A DNA stretch of 64,000 nt from Lysobacter stagni (GTDB lineage Bacteria > Pseudomonadota > Gammaproteobacteria > Xanthomonadales > Xanthomonadaceae). The stretch lies in the NCBI RefSeq assembly GCF_030053425.1, contig NZ_JASGBI010000002.1, positions 124,001 to 188,000 on the forward strand, in the 5' to 3' direction. The position numbers and the translations under genes are program-made. Below the pieces are notes generated by a model. That model worked only from the letters and a program-made list of their open reading frames with translations, had not been told where the DNA came from and made no database searches. The number at the start of each line of letters is the position of its first letter. Position 1 is the stretch's first letter. Positions 47,335 through 55,385 of this stretch are shown here, piece after piece.

Positions 47335-47934
47335 CTAGCGCACGGTGGGATTGGACCTCGTCAAGCTCACTGGCATCTGACTCAATCGGCGATATAGCCG
47401 CACTTGCCCTTGGATAGGCCACCATTGGTAGAGGAATATCTCCAGTGGTCTCCATAGAGCCACCCACCCCCCGATGACGAAACTCTCCCTGACCAAGGTC
47501 GCATAGCTGTCTTTCAGGGCCCCTGCAACTAGCTCTCCTATGAATATGGCGGCGGTCAAGAACGCTAAACCGATCATCAAGCTAATTCGACCAGTTCGAA
47601 AGAGCGCTTTTAATTGCAGGCGAGAATGATCGGCGCGTCGAGAGAAGTATTCCTTGACCGCAGTTCTGAAGGCAGTCTCATCTCCACCTACTGCAACTTG
47701 GCTCCCTACCTGCACGTGCAGGGCCAATTCCTGCCTGGGCGGCAACTGGCTAGCCCACTCAACGATGTAGTTCACGGCAGCTGAGTCTAGATCACGTTCA
47801 TTGAACGGAGCCGGATCCATCGAATTGAATAGTTGTCTGATGTCGGTGATGTGCAATGCCAGCGTCTGACTCTCTGGTCGTGACGGAGGTTTCGTAGAGC
47901 TCACCTCCCCGGATCCGGACAACCATTTCTTCAT
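47335..47934 (-). CDS. Hypothetical membrane protein, 199 residues
   Basis: Frame from ATG 47934 (MKKWLSGSGEVSS), chosen for the GAGGAAC ribosome site; ATG 47967 would add 11 residues. A soluble N-terminal part (residues 20-130, LHITDIRQLFNSMDPAPFNERDLDSAAVNYIVEWASQL) precedes two helices, near 132-155 and 164-185. Unknown function. Lower GC than the core. Confidence 0.7.
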   Translation of the reverse strand: MKKWLSGSGEVSSTKPPSRPESQTLALHITDIRQLFNSMDPAPFNERDLDSAAVNYIVEWASQLPPRQELALHVQVGSQVAVGGDETAFRTAVKEYFSRRADHSRLQLKALFRTGRISLMIGLAFLTAAIFIGELVAGALKDSYATLVRESFVIGGWVALWRPLEIFLYQWWPIQGQVRLYRRLSQMPVSLTRSNPTVR

Positions 47935-48031
47935 CGTGTTCCTCGCTCTGGCCAAGAGTGAAACCACACGCCCGGTACTAACGTGGCAAGCTGGGTCATC
48001 GCTCAGCCGACACGACTCGGGCTGTTAGGCG

Positions 48032-48937
48032 CTACAACCATCGCTCATCGGAGGTAACGCTCAGTGTAAGCCACAGGTGCGAGCCATCCTCGCCAATATC
48101 TGCGGCGATCTGGCTGCGCAATGCATCGAGTCGATCCACGGCGCCGCCTTCGTGGCCGCTCGGCGCCAGTAGATGGATCTCCACAAAGCGAGCCCGCCCC
48201 GACTTGGTCACGTAGCTGGTGACGTCGACGAAACCATGCGAGGCAATTGCATTTGCGATTGCTGCAGACACGCGCGTCTCCAGGGCCCGCGGAGCGATCT
48301 GACCGACCTCAGCCGCCGCATGCCATATCGAGCGGATCGGAATGGGCAGCAAGGCCAGGGATACAATGAGAAGGACAGTTCCGTCGGCGTATTTGACCGA
48401 TGAGGAAAACTTGCCGTCGGCCATGGCCAAGGCTGCCAGGAAGCCGAGCAGCAGTCCAAGGCTCAAGCCTCCGCTGACCACCCAGCCCCTCGCGTCAAGC
48501 GCCACCAGTCCCGACCCCGTACGCTTTGCGGCCCGGTGCATCACGACGGCCATGGCGAAGGCCAGCACCGCCGTTAGCGCCGCCCAGATCGCACCTACTC
48601 CATATTCGACGTCCGTGGCGCCGCCGCTGCGCAAATCTGCGACTGCGGTCAGCGCTGCGTACACGCAGGACAAACTCAGCGCTACGCCCCCAAACAGTTC
48701 AATCAAGGGCTCAAGGTGCCAGAACCCAAACTGGAAGCGGCGCGTTCCATTTGTAGAGATCAAGCGGGCGACCATAAGCGACCCAATGGTGATTACAACG
48801 TCGACCAGGTTGTACATGCCATCGAAAAGAATGGCTCGCGAACGCGTAACCAAGCCGATAGTCATCCCAATAACACCCAGCACCACCGTGACGCCGATGG
48901 AACCGATCAAGTGTCGCTGTTCGGAGCGGTGATGCAT
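48032..48937 (-). CDS. Cation diffusion facilitator transporter
   Basis: A 301-residue CDF-family efflux protein from ATG 48937 (MHHRSEQRHLIGSIGVTVVLGVIG). Six helices are visible. Typical motifs are the SRAILFDGMYNLVDVVITIGSL region with the D-x-x-x-D metal pair, and LDARGWVVSGGLS. A cytoplasmic domain ends it (VDVTSYVTKSGRARFVEIHLL). The usual H-x-x-x-D is replaced by D-x-x-x-D, so substrate metal is open. The gene reads alone on the minus strand. Confidence 0.88.
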   Translation of the reverse strand: MHHRSEQRHLIGSIGVTVVLGVIGMTIGLVTRSRAILFDGMYNLVDVVITIGSLMVARLISTNGTRRFQFGFWHLEPLIELFGGVALSLSCVYAALTAVADLRSGGATDVEYGVGAIWAALTAVLAFAMAVVMHRAAKRTGSGLVALDARGWVVSGGLSLGLLLGFLAALAMADGKFSSSVKYADGTVLLIVSLALLPIPIRSIWHAAAEVGQIAPRALETRVSAAIANAIASHGFVDVTSYVTKSGRARFVEIHLLAPSGHEGGAVDRLDALRSQIAADIGEDGSHLWLTLSVTSDERWL

Positions 48938-49418
48938 GGGCAAGCTTCTCGACAAGTCTGCAGAGCACATGTACCCGGTCGGAGGGCATCGTTGAACTCA
49001 ACTGGGCGGCTAGATTGCGCCCCGCCAGCAACGTGGCACGCCTTCAGGAGGCAACGGGATGGGGCCATTGCCTGGTGAGACAGACGCCGAATGCTAAACC
49101 CAGGTGGACCGGGGAACTGTTAAGGCCCGCCTGAGCTAGCTACAGTCGGCCATCTGACGACACGTGACGTGCATTGGAAGACCGGGCAGAGCTGTCGGAT
49201 CGATGCTGGGACCATTGGCGTAGGGCGGAGGACACCTATGTTGGTTCCCATCGCCCCCCGTTCACGAGCGCTTGACTACTACGCAAGTCAAATTCCCTGT
49301 CTCCAGCGGGCTACCACCATGAATAGCGTGCATGGAAGTTGCGGCCAACATCGGTCGCGTCCGCGCGCGAGATGCTGTCTGACCTCAGGCGCAGCGCCCC
49401 TGCCCCGCGGCTCGCGCA
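48938..49418. other. Gap without a supported gene
   Basis: About 480 bases. Frames here are short and lack ribosome sites. I see no RNA gene or terminator. Confidence 0.4.
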
Positions 49419-49622
49419 GCAATCACCGACGCCCCAGAACCAGAGGTTGTCAAGGCCGGCCACGACCGCACGATCATCAACATCAAACCAGAACACGTTG
49501 AAGCCTGGCTCAATTCGGACCCGTCGAACGTGGCCGCGATGTATGCGAGCTTCGACGACAAGCGACCCCCTATTACGATGATCGCCCGACGTGAGGACTA
49601 TAAATGTCAAAGCCAAAGATGA
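49419..49622 (+). pseudogene. C-terminal remnant of a second SRAP peptidase
   Basis: The frame starts without its own start codon: AITDAPEPEVVKAGHDRTII followed by NIKPEHVEAWLNSDPSNVAA. It aligns without gaps to residues 260-317 of the intact SRAP protein (AITDNPEPEVAMTGHDRTII), including the active-site histidine. The match ends near 49592 and the frame stops at 49622, overlapping the next gene. The rest of the gene is missing. Confidence 0.85.
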
Positions 49623-49867
49623 TCAGCGTGGTGCTGCAAGACGGCGCCGAGACTGAGCTCAAGGGCATTCTCGGCCCTTGGCTCCGCAGCAACGAGTTCG
49701 CTTCTGCTTACGTGAACTGCTTGGCGATCGAGCCCAATGGCCCCTACTTCTTAATGAAGCTCCAAGTGCCAGACACAATGCTCGAGATGGAAGTACAAAT
49801 TCCCCACCCCTACGTCAAGGGCACGCTCTGCGCAGCCGACTTGAGAAAGCTAGGCTTCGGTGAGTAG
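49604..49867 (+). CDS. Hypothetical 87-residue protein
   Basis: Frame from ATG 49604 (MSKPKMISVVLQDGAETELKG) after GTGAGGACTATAA. An alpha/beta protein (FLMKLQVPDTMLEMEVQIPHPYVKGTLCAADLRKLGFGE). It begins within the SRAP remnant and has no known domain. Confidence 0.65.
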   Translation: MSKPKMISVVLQDGAETELKGILGPWLRSNEFASAYVNCLAIEPNGPYFLMKLQVPDTMLEMEVQIPHPYVKGTLCAADLRKLGFGE

Positions 49868-50098
49868 CCAAAGCTGCCGGTGTTCAGGCGGCACGCACCC
49901 GAGTTCAACCAGGATCGACGTGGCGCTTGCCCTGGGCAACGCTTCCGGCCACGCCGCGCTATTCCCGACCGGTCCAGTAGATGGCGACGCGGCATCGGGG
50001 CACCCCGTCCTTGCGGTCACAGACGCCGCGCAGATGTAGCGATCGCCCGGATAGCTGGCGCCGTCGGAGTCGACCCAGAAGAAGTTGGACGGGAGCAT
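49850..50098 (-). CDS. Hypothetical 82-residue protein or remnant
   Basis: Frame from ATG 50098 (MLPSNFFWVDSDGASYPGDRYICAASVTA). The MLP-x-F start and Y-x-GDR motif match the intact 114-residue gene at 46.3 kb. After about residue 30 the sequence is low-complexity and no longer aligns. It overlaps the end of the plus-strand gene by 18 bases. Probably a decayed copy. Confidence 0.4.
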   Translation of the reverse strand: MLPSNFFWVDSDGASYPGDRYICAASVTARTGCPDAASPSTGPVGNSAAWPEALPRASATSILVELGCVPPEHRQLWLLTEA

Positions 50099-50236
50099 GC
50101 ATTCATCTTAGTCCCGGCCATCTCAAGAGCCGAGGCCTTGATTCTGAACGGGCCACGATAACTGCAACTCCTTGTAGAGACGGAGATCAACTCGCGGTGG
50201 TCTGCTGTAGAGGACTTCCTGCATGGCGTCCACCTC

Positions 50237-51328
50237 ATGCCCGTAGTGTTTCCGTTGAAGGGCCAGCGCGTCCTCACCTGCCTCGCCCTCGCGATTCTAT
50301 TCACGCCGGCCGCCAAGGCGACCGTTACCTGCACAAGTGGACCTACGGCGGTCATCACGAAGGCGTGGGCACAAGAAGGCATTGACTGGACGGCCCCCAA
50401 GAACACCCCGGTCAACACGGCCACCGTCGAGTACACGTACACCCTCCAGAAGACGGGAAACACGTCGGAGGAAGTAGCGTTCGAGGCACACTGGGTCAAC
50501 GGTACAGCGGGCAGTTGGTACGCAGAAGCGAATGCACGGGGCTTCTTCGGTGGGGCCCAGGGCTACGGTCTGTCGATGATGCTAGGCAACGGGAATTACG
50601 TTACCAACTCGGGGCCGGCGTACTCGACAATGACTTTGCCCACCGCGGGCACGTACACGTTAAAGACCACGGTGTACTACTCATTGAAGAAGGTATCGGA
50701 CACAACGACCGACGGCCTGCTCCTCTCGTTCGCCTCCCCGCTATCCTGGTCGGCGCAAGTGAAGAGCAATGGCACCTGGACCAAACCCGCCAGCTGCCTG
50801 TCTGGTGGTGGGATCGACCTCCACACCCTTGCCCTTGGTATTGGCCTGCATCCTCCGGCGCCCAAGCCGTCCGCCGTCTGCACGGTCAACAGGGGCCAGC
50901 CGATCAACATCAAACTGCCGCCTGTCGAAGTTACCGAGTTGAATGGGCTCGGTACGCTGCCCCCCAATTATCAAAAGAACGAGTACCCGCTGCATTACGT
51001 GTGCACCGGCACGGGCGGCGTCGTTGATCCGAACTATCGGATCGGCCTCATAGGTACCAAGGCGGGCACCACCAAGGCGCTGCAGAGCACGAACCCGAAC
51101 GTCGGCGTGATGGTCGAAGCGGTAGACAGTCGAGGGGGCGCGCCCCAGGCCCTCGTGCCAGGGACGGCCACCACCGCATCGCAGATTCGCCTGTATGACG
51201 CCGGCAAGAGCGGCGGCACCACGATGAAGCTCCTGAGTTATCCAGTGCGAAGCGGCGGAAAATCGGCAAGCGACGTGAAGCCTGGCGAGTTCAGTGCGAG
51301 CGGAACGTTGCGAGTGTTCACAGACTAG
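50237..51328 (+). CDS. Secreted fimbrial-type protein
   Basis: A 363-residue protein from ATG 50237 with a signal peptide (to about residue 28, AILFTPAAKA). It is rich in Thr, Ser and Gly beta-strands. The C-terminal 140 residues have the pattern of a chaperone-usher pilin (GQPINIKLPPVEVTELNG, YVCTGTGG, YRIGLIGT, and a final GEFSASGTLRVFTD). Four cysteines could form disulfides. The N-terminal half is unlike the pilins, so it could be a tip adhesin. No usher or chaperone gene is near. It sits directly beside the phage tail end on the opposite strand. Confidence 0.6.
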   Translation: MPVVFPLKGQRVLTCLALAILFTPAAKATVTCTSGPTAVITKAWAQEGIDWTAPKNTPVNTATVEYTYTLQKTGNTSEEVAFEAHWVNGTAGSWYAEANARGFFGGAQGYGLSMMLGNGNYVTNSGPAYSTMTLPTAGTYTLKTTVYYSLKKVSDTTTDGLLLSFASPLSWSAQVKSNGTWTKPASCLSGGGIDLHTLALGIGLHPPAPKPSAVCTVNRGQPINIKLPPVEVTELNGLGTLPPNYQKNEYPLHYVCTGTGGVVDPNYRIGLIGTKAGTTKALQSTNPNVGVMVEAVDSRGGAPQALVPGTATTASQIRLYDAGKSGGTTMKLLSYPVRSGGKSASDVKPGEFSASGTLRVFTD

Positions 51329-51335
51329 CGCGGGC

Positions 51336-51725
51336 TCAATTACCGGTGGGCTCCGCAGGCCAGAGGATCACTGCGGGAAAGCCCGATGTCGCTGGCAAAT
51401 CTCGGAGCTGCTGTCGGTAACCCAGCCAGGCGGCACGCTGCGCTTCGCTCTGCGGATAATCCGGCATGGCCCGGTAGTCGCTCGCGGCCAGTAGCCGGTC
51501 ACGCCGACGCCGCGCCAGCACCGTGACCTCCTCGACACCCGGTGCGGGTTCGTCTCCGAGTTTCGGGAAACCATCGTCGCCAGCGACGATGCGACGTCCC
51601 GCCGCCTGCCCTTCGAACAAGCTTGCGTGCCGCTCGGGCGTAATCTCAACGACGTCCTCTGGCATCTCGTCATGAAGGCCATTGAGGTAGAAGCCGCCGG
51701 TTGTCGCGCTGAAGAAGGTGTCCAT
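51336..51725 (-). CDS. Tail fibre assembly-type protein
   Basis: A 129-residue protein from ATG 51725, overlapping the tail-fibre stop (TGATG). The N-terminal MDTFFSATTGGFYLNGLHDEMPEDVVEITPERHASLFEGQAAGRRIVAGDDGFP and the C-terminal YRAMPDYPQSEAQRAAWLGYRQQLRDLP match the DUF4376/Tfa-like type found at the end of phage tail clusters. Likely a chaperone for fibre folding. Confidence 0.8.
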   Translation of the reverse strand: MDTFFSATTGGFYLNGLHDEMPEDVVEITPERHASLFEGQAAGRRIVAGDDGFPKLGDEPAPGVEEVTVLARRRRDRLLAASDYRAMPDYPQSEAQRAAWLGYRQQLRDLPATSGFPAVILWPAEPTGN

Positions 51726-52522
51726 CAAAAGCCTGTCGCCTCCCAGAAGAAGCCTTCGAAATAGTCCGCAACGCTGGCTGGGCTTTGCACATAGGTGCTG
51801 AAGCCAGTAAGGGAAGGATCACCCGTCACCTGGATGAAGCAGTCGATGTCCTCCCAATTGCCGTTTCCGCCGCCGCTTCGATTCCAATCGAACACGGCCA
51901 CCGACAGGCAAGCATTGGGAAATGCCACCGGAAAGGTGATGGTCGGTCCCGTTCCTTCGCGTCGCACGCCGAGGTAGCGGCCCCACTGTGTGATCTTTCC
52001 GCTAGGATCACGATGCCACCCGTTCTGTGTGAACGAATGCGTGAAGCCGCCGAGCATCCCGGACTCTCCGAGGATCGCCGCAATCGCGGCGCGCACGAAC
52101 GCGGTAGTGGCGACCAAAGTGCTGTTGTCGTTGGTGGCTTGGGTGGGCGCTCGCGGCGATCCGGTGAAGTCCGGACTCTCCCGCGGCGCAGCGCCCAACT
52201 GATCCAGCGTCACACCGTGCGGGTTCTCCCGGTCACGGATGTGCGCGAGCAAGGCGTCAGCCGACGCAAAGTGCTCCGCATGCTCAGAAACGGAGTGACT
52301 GATGTGCCACAAGATAGCGTCCAGAAGCAGGCCGTGATTCCCGCTTTCACCGCGCATCATCGCCGCCTCGATGACGCGCATCTGCGCTTCCTGAAAGTCG
52401 TTCATCCACGCCGCGCCGACCTCCGTGGCGGGCCTCCCCGTAAACACGTCGCCATCTTGAAAGCCATCCTTGCCGGGCCCGTGCAGGTCGCGGGCTCGGG
52501 CAGGCGTGCTAATTCTGTCCAT
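51725..52522 (-). CDS. Phage tail fibre protein
   Basis: A 265-residue tail protein from ATG 52522. A helical N-terminal part (DFQEAQMRVIEAAMMRGESGNHGLLLDAILWHISHS) leads to a 20-residue DNPHGVTLDQLGAAP-like fibre repeat and a distal domain GGFTHSFTQNGWHRDPSGKITQWG-x-... typical of gpH/gp53-like fibres. This distal part probably binds the host surface. Confidence 0.85.
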   Translation of the reverse strand: MDRISTPARARDLHGPGKDGFQDGDVFTGRPATEVGAAWMNDFQEAQMRVIEAAMMRGESGNHGLLLDAILWHISHSVSEHAEHFASADALLAHIRDRENPHGVTLDQLGAAPRESPDFTGSPRAPTQATNDNSTLVATTAFVRAAIAAILGESGMLGGFTHSFTQNGWHRDPSGKITQWGRYLGVRREGTGPTITFPVAFPNACLSVAVFDWNRSGGGNGNWEDIDCFIQVTGDPSLTGFSTYVQSPASVADYFEGFFWEATGF

Positions 52523-52919
52523 CTTGGCAATCCACCATGGGTTGTTTCGTCGCGACCGCACAAACGTAAGCGCCGCGACCGAAGAGGCGCACCGCGCCGT
52601 ATATGAGCCGACGGCGCCAGGTGGGCACGCGCAGCACCCCCATCGCCTCGAGGAAGATGCGATCCGCACCAGACTTCGTGCCGATCGCGTTCGCGTACAG
52701 GTAGTCGTGCACGATCGCGGCTTTCGCATAGCGACCATGGGGCGGAAATACCACCCACAGGAGCCGAGGCACGCTGGCCAAGTCGGTGACCGTGCCGGCG
52801 GGCACTCGGATCAACTCCTCGCTTGGGAAGCTGCCCACGTGGTACTCGAAGTCCGCGAGAAGCTCCCACCGGTATCGATCCAACAGGCGCAGATCCGCAG
52901 GCGTCGTGAATGAACTCAA
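52509..52919 (-). CDS. DUF1353 phage protein
   Basis: A 136-residue protein. It starts at TTG 52919, which overlaps the upstream stop in TTGA and has a strong GGAGGT ribosome site 6 bases before it. The DUF1353 pattern is clear: VPAGTVTDLASVPRLLWVVFPPHGRYAKAAIVHDYLYA. Such proteins are common in tail and baseplate regions with unknown function. Confidence 0.85.
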   Translation of the reverse strand: MSSFTTPADLRLLDRYRWELLADFEYHVGSFPSEELIRVPAGTVTDLASVPRLLWVVFPPHGRYAKAAIVHDYLYANAIGTKSGADRIFLEAMGVLRVPTWRRRLIYGAVRLFGRGAYVCAVATKQPMVDCQDGQN

Positions 52920-53437
52920 AGCGGCACCTCCGGGTACAGCGGGCGCCACGCGTGCAGCGCCGCGGCGGCATCGCACTGCGCAATCCAGTCGCTGCACTCC
53001 CGGCGCCATGCGATCGCCCTGCCGCTGGCGACCTTGAAATCGTTGGCCAGGCTGACCACCGCTTCGCAGAACTGCTGCTTCCCCGCTTCGTCGAACGGAC
53101 CGCCGATCTCATCGAGTAGGAGCGTCGGCACCGATCGGGATGGATCTGCCAGCCACGCTTGCGCTTCGGATAGTTGCGTCGGCCAGGTCATGGCCTCGGT
53201 TCCAGGGTAACGCGCGAGGATCGGCGCGAGTACCTGATCCACCATCGCGTGCAGGCGCTCCGTAGCCTCGATGCGCGCCATCTCAATCGCCTGCGTGCCT
53301 TCGTTGGGCGGGTTCTCCTCTGCCCATGCCTGGAAGCCGGGCCACCGTTCATCACCCGCGATGGTCACACCACTGCGGCCGGCGACGTCGAACCAAACCG
53401 CAGCGTCGTCGGTGCCTGAAATTCGTTCGTATCGCAT
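52916..53437 (-). CDS. Phage tail-region protein, unknown
   Basis: A 173-residue protein from ATG 53437 (MRYERISGTDDAAVWFDVAGRSGVTIAGDERW). Rich in Trp and Ala. Its stop overlaps the start of the DUF1353 gene. It lies between the glycine-rich fibre and DUF1353, so a fibre or baseplate accessory role is likely. Confidence 0.7.
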   Translation of the reverse strand: MRYERISGTDDAAVWFDVAGRSGVTIAGDERWPGFQAWAEENPPNEGTQAIEMARIEATERLHAMVDQVLAPILARYPGTEAMTWPTQLSEAQAWLADPSRSVPTLLLDEIGGPFDEAGKQQFCEAVVSLANDFKVASGRAIAWRRECSDWIAQCDAAAALHAWRPLYPEVPL

Positions 53438-53444
53438 CTCAACC

Positions 53445-54782
53445 TCAGAAGTGGGTGATGACGACGACGACGCCGGGCGCGCCGGCGCCGCCTTTGCCCG
53501 GGGTGTAGCCGGCGCGCGTACTGCCACCGCCGCCACCGCCCGCGCCGAACCCGCCCGCGCTGCCACCATCACCCCCATCGGTGTCCGCAGCGCCTGCGCC
53601 GCCGGCCCCGGCCAAGCCGGGCCGCAGGTACAACGAGAAGACCGGGTGCGTGCTCATGTCGATCGCGTCGCCACCCGGCGCGATGCCGTTCGACCCGGTT
53701 ACGTAGGTGGTCATACGGTCTGTGTACTGCGGTGGATAGGGCGAGAGCCCACCGGAATAGGCGACATCCGTGGCGGAAACGCCGCCGCCTGCGCCGCCGC
53801 CCGGCGCGCCGCCACTGCCCTTGGCGCCTGCCGCACCTGCGGCGCCGGCCGCTCCGGAACCGCCTGCGCCTCCCGCCAGCACACCTGCGCCCGCGGGCCC
53901 GCCATTGGCATCGACCGTGCTGTCGCCGCCATTCGCGACGATGCGCGCGCTCCCATTGAAGTGGAAGGCCGAGGCTTTTCCGGCGGCGCCCTGGAGGTGA
54001 TACGCCTGCCCAGGTGCTGCGAAGCCGCCGGTACTTGCGGCAGCCACGACCACCGCGCACGAGTCGGCCACCTCAGGCGCGAGCAGCTCAGCATGCGTAA
54101 TTGCAGCCCCGCCGCCAGCTCCGCCTCCGGGCAGCGAACCGGTGCCGGTGCGGCCGCTGTTACCGCCGGAGCCGCTGCCGATGAGCAGCACCTCGATGCC
54201 CTTCGCGCCTGCGGGCTTGAAGTAGGTTGCCGACTGAAGGAACACTTCGACCGTGGACGGGCGAGCCGCGCCAACGTCCGCTGCTTCGAGTACCACCTTG
54301 CCAGTGTGTCCGTTGACGCTGCTGACCGGACTACGTTGCTGGGTGTCGACCCACGCGAGGGAGTTGCCATCCCACACCCAGACGGAGTCGGTGGTTCCGA
54401 CGATCGCCCAGTACCCGTTGATTCCGAGCGGGTGCGCTTCCATTAGGTCCGCGGGTGTCGCGAACCATCCCTTGTCATTGGAGTTGATGACGCCTTCGGG
54501 AAGGAATTCCAATGGCACCCGTCTGTCATTAGCGAGCGGTGCGTATCCGCCGGCCACACCGCGCTCCGATCGCGATTGCTTACCGGCAAGCGTCTCCTCG
54601 ATGGAGGCTAGCGACTCGGCCTGGTCGCCAATTGTTCCGCCGGCCGCGTCCACCGCCTCGCGCAGGCCCTCAAGGTGACGATCCTCCAGCTTCACCTTGT
54701 CCAGGTGATCGAAGTTGTCGTCCATCTCGTCATGCGAGAGCGGCGCCCCTTTTCCGCGACGTGTCGTTACCCCTGCCACCAC
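53445..54782 (-). CDS. Glycine-rich phage tail fibre
   Basis: A 445-residue protein from GTG 54782 (or 54779). The first ~170 residues are fibre-like (VKLEDRHLEGLREAVDAAGG, SSVNGHTGKVVLEAADVGAA). From about 195 on it is dominated by glycine runs (GSGSGGNSGRTGTGSLPGGGAGGGAA, GGAGGSGAAGAAGAAGAKGSGGAPGGGAGGG, GAGGGGGGS). These glycine-rich distal domains resemble the polyglycine sandwich tips of S16/gp38-type fibres. The protein starts just after the gp48 stop. Confidence 0.88.
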   Translation of the reverse strand: MVAGVTTRRGKGAPLSHDEMDDNFDHLDKVKLEDRHLEGLREAVDAAGGTIGDQAESLASIEETLAGKQSRSERGVAGGYAPLANDRRVPLEFLPEGVINSNDKGWFATPADLMEAHPLGINGYWAIVGTTDSVWVWDGNSLAWVDTQQRSPVSSVNGHTGKVVLEAADVGAARPSTVEVFLQSATYFKPAGAKGIEVLLIGSGSGGNSGRTGTGSLPGGGAGGGAAITHAELLAPEVADSCAVVVAAASTGGFAAPGQAYHLQGAAGKASAFHFNGSARIVANGGDSTVDANGGPAGAGVLAGGAGGSGAAGAAGAAGAKGSGGAPGGGAGGGVSATDVAYSGGLSPYPPQYTDRMTTYVTGSNGIAPGGDAIDMSTHPVFSLYLRPGLAGAGGAGAADTDGGDGGSAGGFGAGGGGGGSTRAGYTPGKGGAGAPGVVVVITHF

Positions 54783-55385
54783 TCACTCTCCCTCGATGTA
54801 GTTCGGATCGGTGTAATCCGGCAAGACAAACAACCGGACCGCATAGCGCACGATCAGGTGCGTGTGCGCTGGCTTGTAGCGGTTAAGCAGGCATTCCAAT
54901 GTGCGGTCGCGGGCTTCGTTCCCCGGCGGCAACTTGGGCACCTCGATCAGCCACGCGAAGCGCCAAACGTGCGAATACAGCGGCTCGTTGCACCGACTGT
55001 TGCAGGTGAAGGGCTTGAACTCCTGCACGCGGGCGCCGGGGTAGCCCAGCGACTCGGCAAGCAGCAGGAAGTAGCCGGCGCTCTGTCCGCCTTGCGCGAC
55101 CAGCTTGGCGAGCAGGGCCTTGCGTCGCGACTCAAGCGAGTCGTCGCGCGGCAAGCAACCATCGGGCAAGCCGAGCACGCGTTCCCAGTCGGGTAGCAGT
55201 TCCTCGGTCGTGTCGGGCATCGCCTCGACAATCAAGCGCATCGCTCTCGCATCGATTCGCGCGAACTCGGGTGCCAGGCCGTCGAGCAATGCATGTAGCT
55301 GGCTGTCGGACTCGGCCGGCAACGCACGCCCCGGCGGCAGCAGCGCCTTCAGGAGCTGCCGATAGTGATGGTGTGTGCGGATCAC
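54783..55385 (-). CDS. Baseplate protein gp48 (DUF2313/YmfQ family)
   Basis: A 200-residue protein starting at GTG 55385, overlapping the gp47 stop in GTGA. DUF2313 features are YRQLLKALLPPGRALPAESDSQLHALLDGLAPEFARIDARA and WERVLGLPD. In Mu-like phages this protein sits at the junction of the baseplate wedge and fibres. Confidence 0.88.
   Translation of the reverse strand: MIRTHHHYRQLLKALLPPGRALPAESDSQLHALLDGLAPEFARIDARAMRLIVEAMPDTTEELLPDWERVLGLPDGCLPRDDSLESRRKALLAKLVAQGGQSAGYFLLLAESLGYPGARVQEFKPFTCNSRCNEPLYSHVWRFAWLIEVPKLPPGNEARDRTLECLLNRYKPAHTHLIVRYAVRLFVLPDYTDPNYIEGE

Larger units (their letters stand above)
38262..51335. mobile_element. Probable genomic island, left end at a tRNA-Pro fragment
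   Basis: The stretch from the tRNA fragment to the prophage tail genes lacks conserved core genes. It is rich in stress genes, short unknown genes, gene remnants and one private palindrome family. No integrase is present in the part seen; it would be expected beside the intact tRNA-Pro beyond the right edge. Whether prophage and island are one insertion or two nested ones cannot be decided here. Confidence 0.5.

Noticed and set aside
48024..48030. GTTAGGC, a possible integron attC core
   Set aside because: No partner R'' core with the right spacing and no second copies were found. The genes around are not in one orientation.
49169..49501. Plus-strand frame of 110 residues before the SRAP remnant
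   Set aside because: Out of frame with the SRAP match and without a ribosome site.
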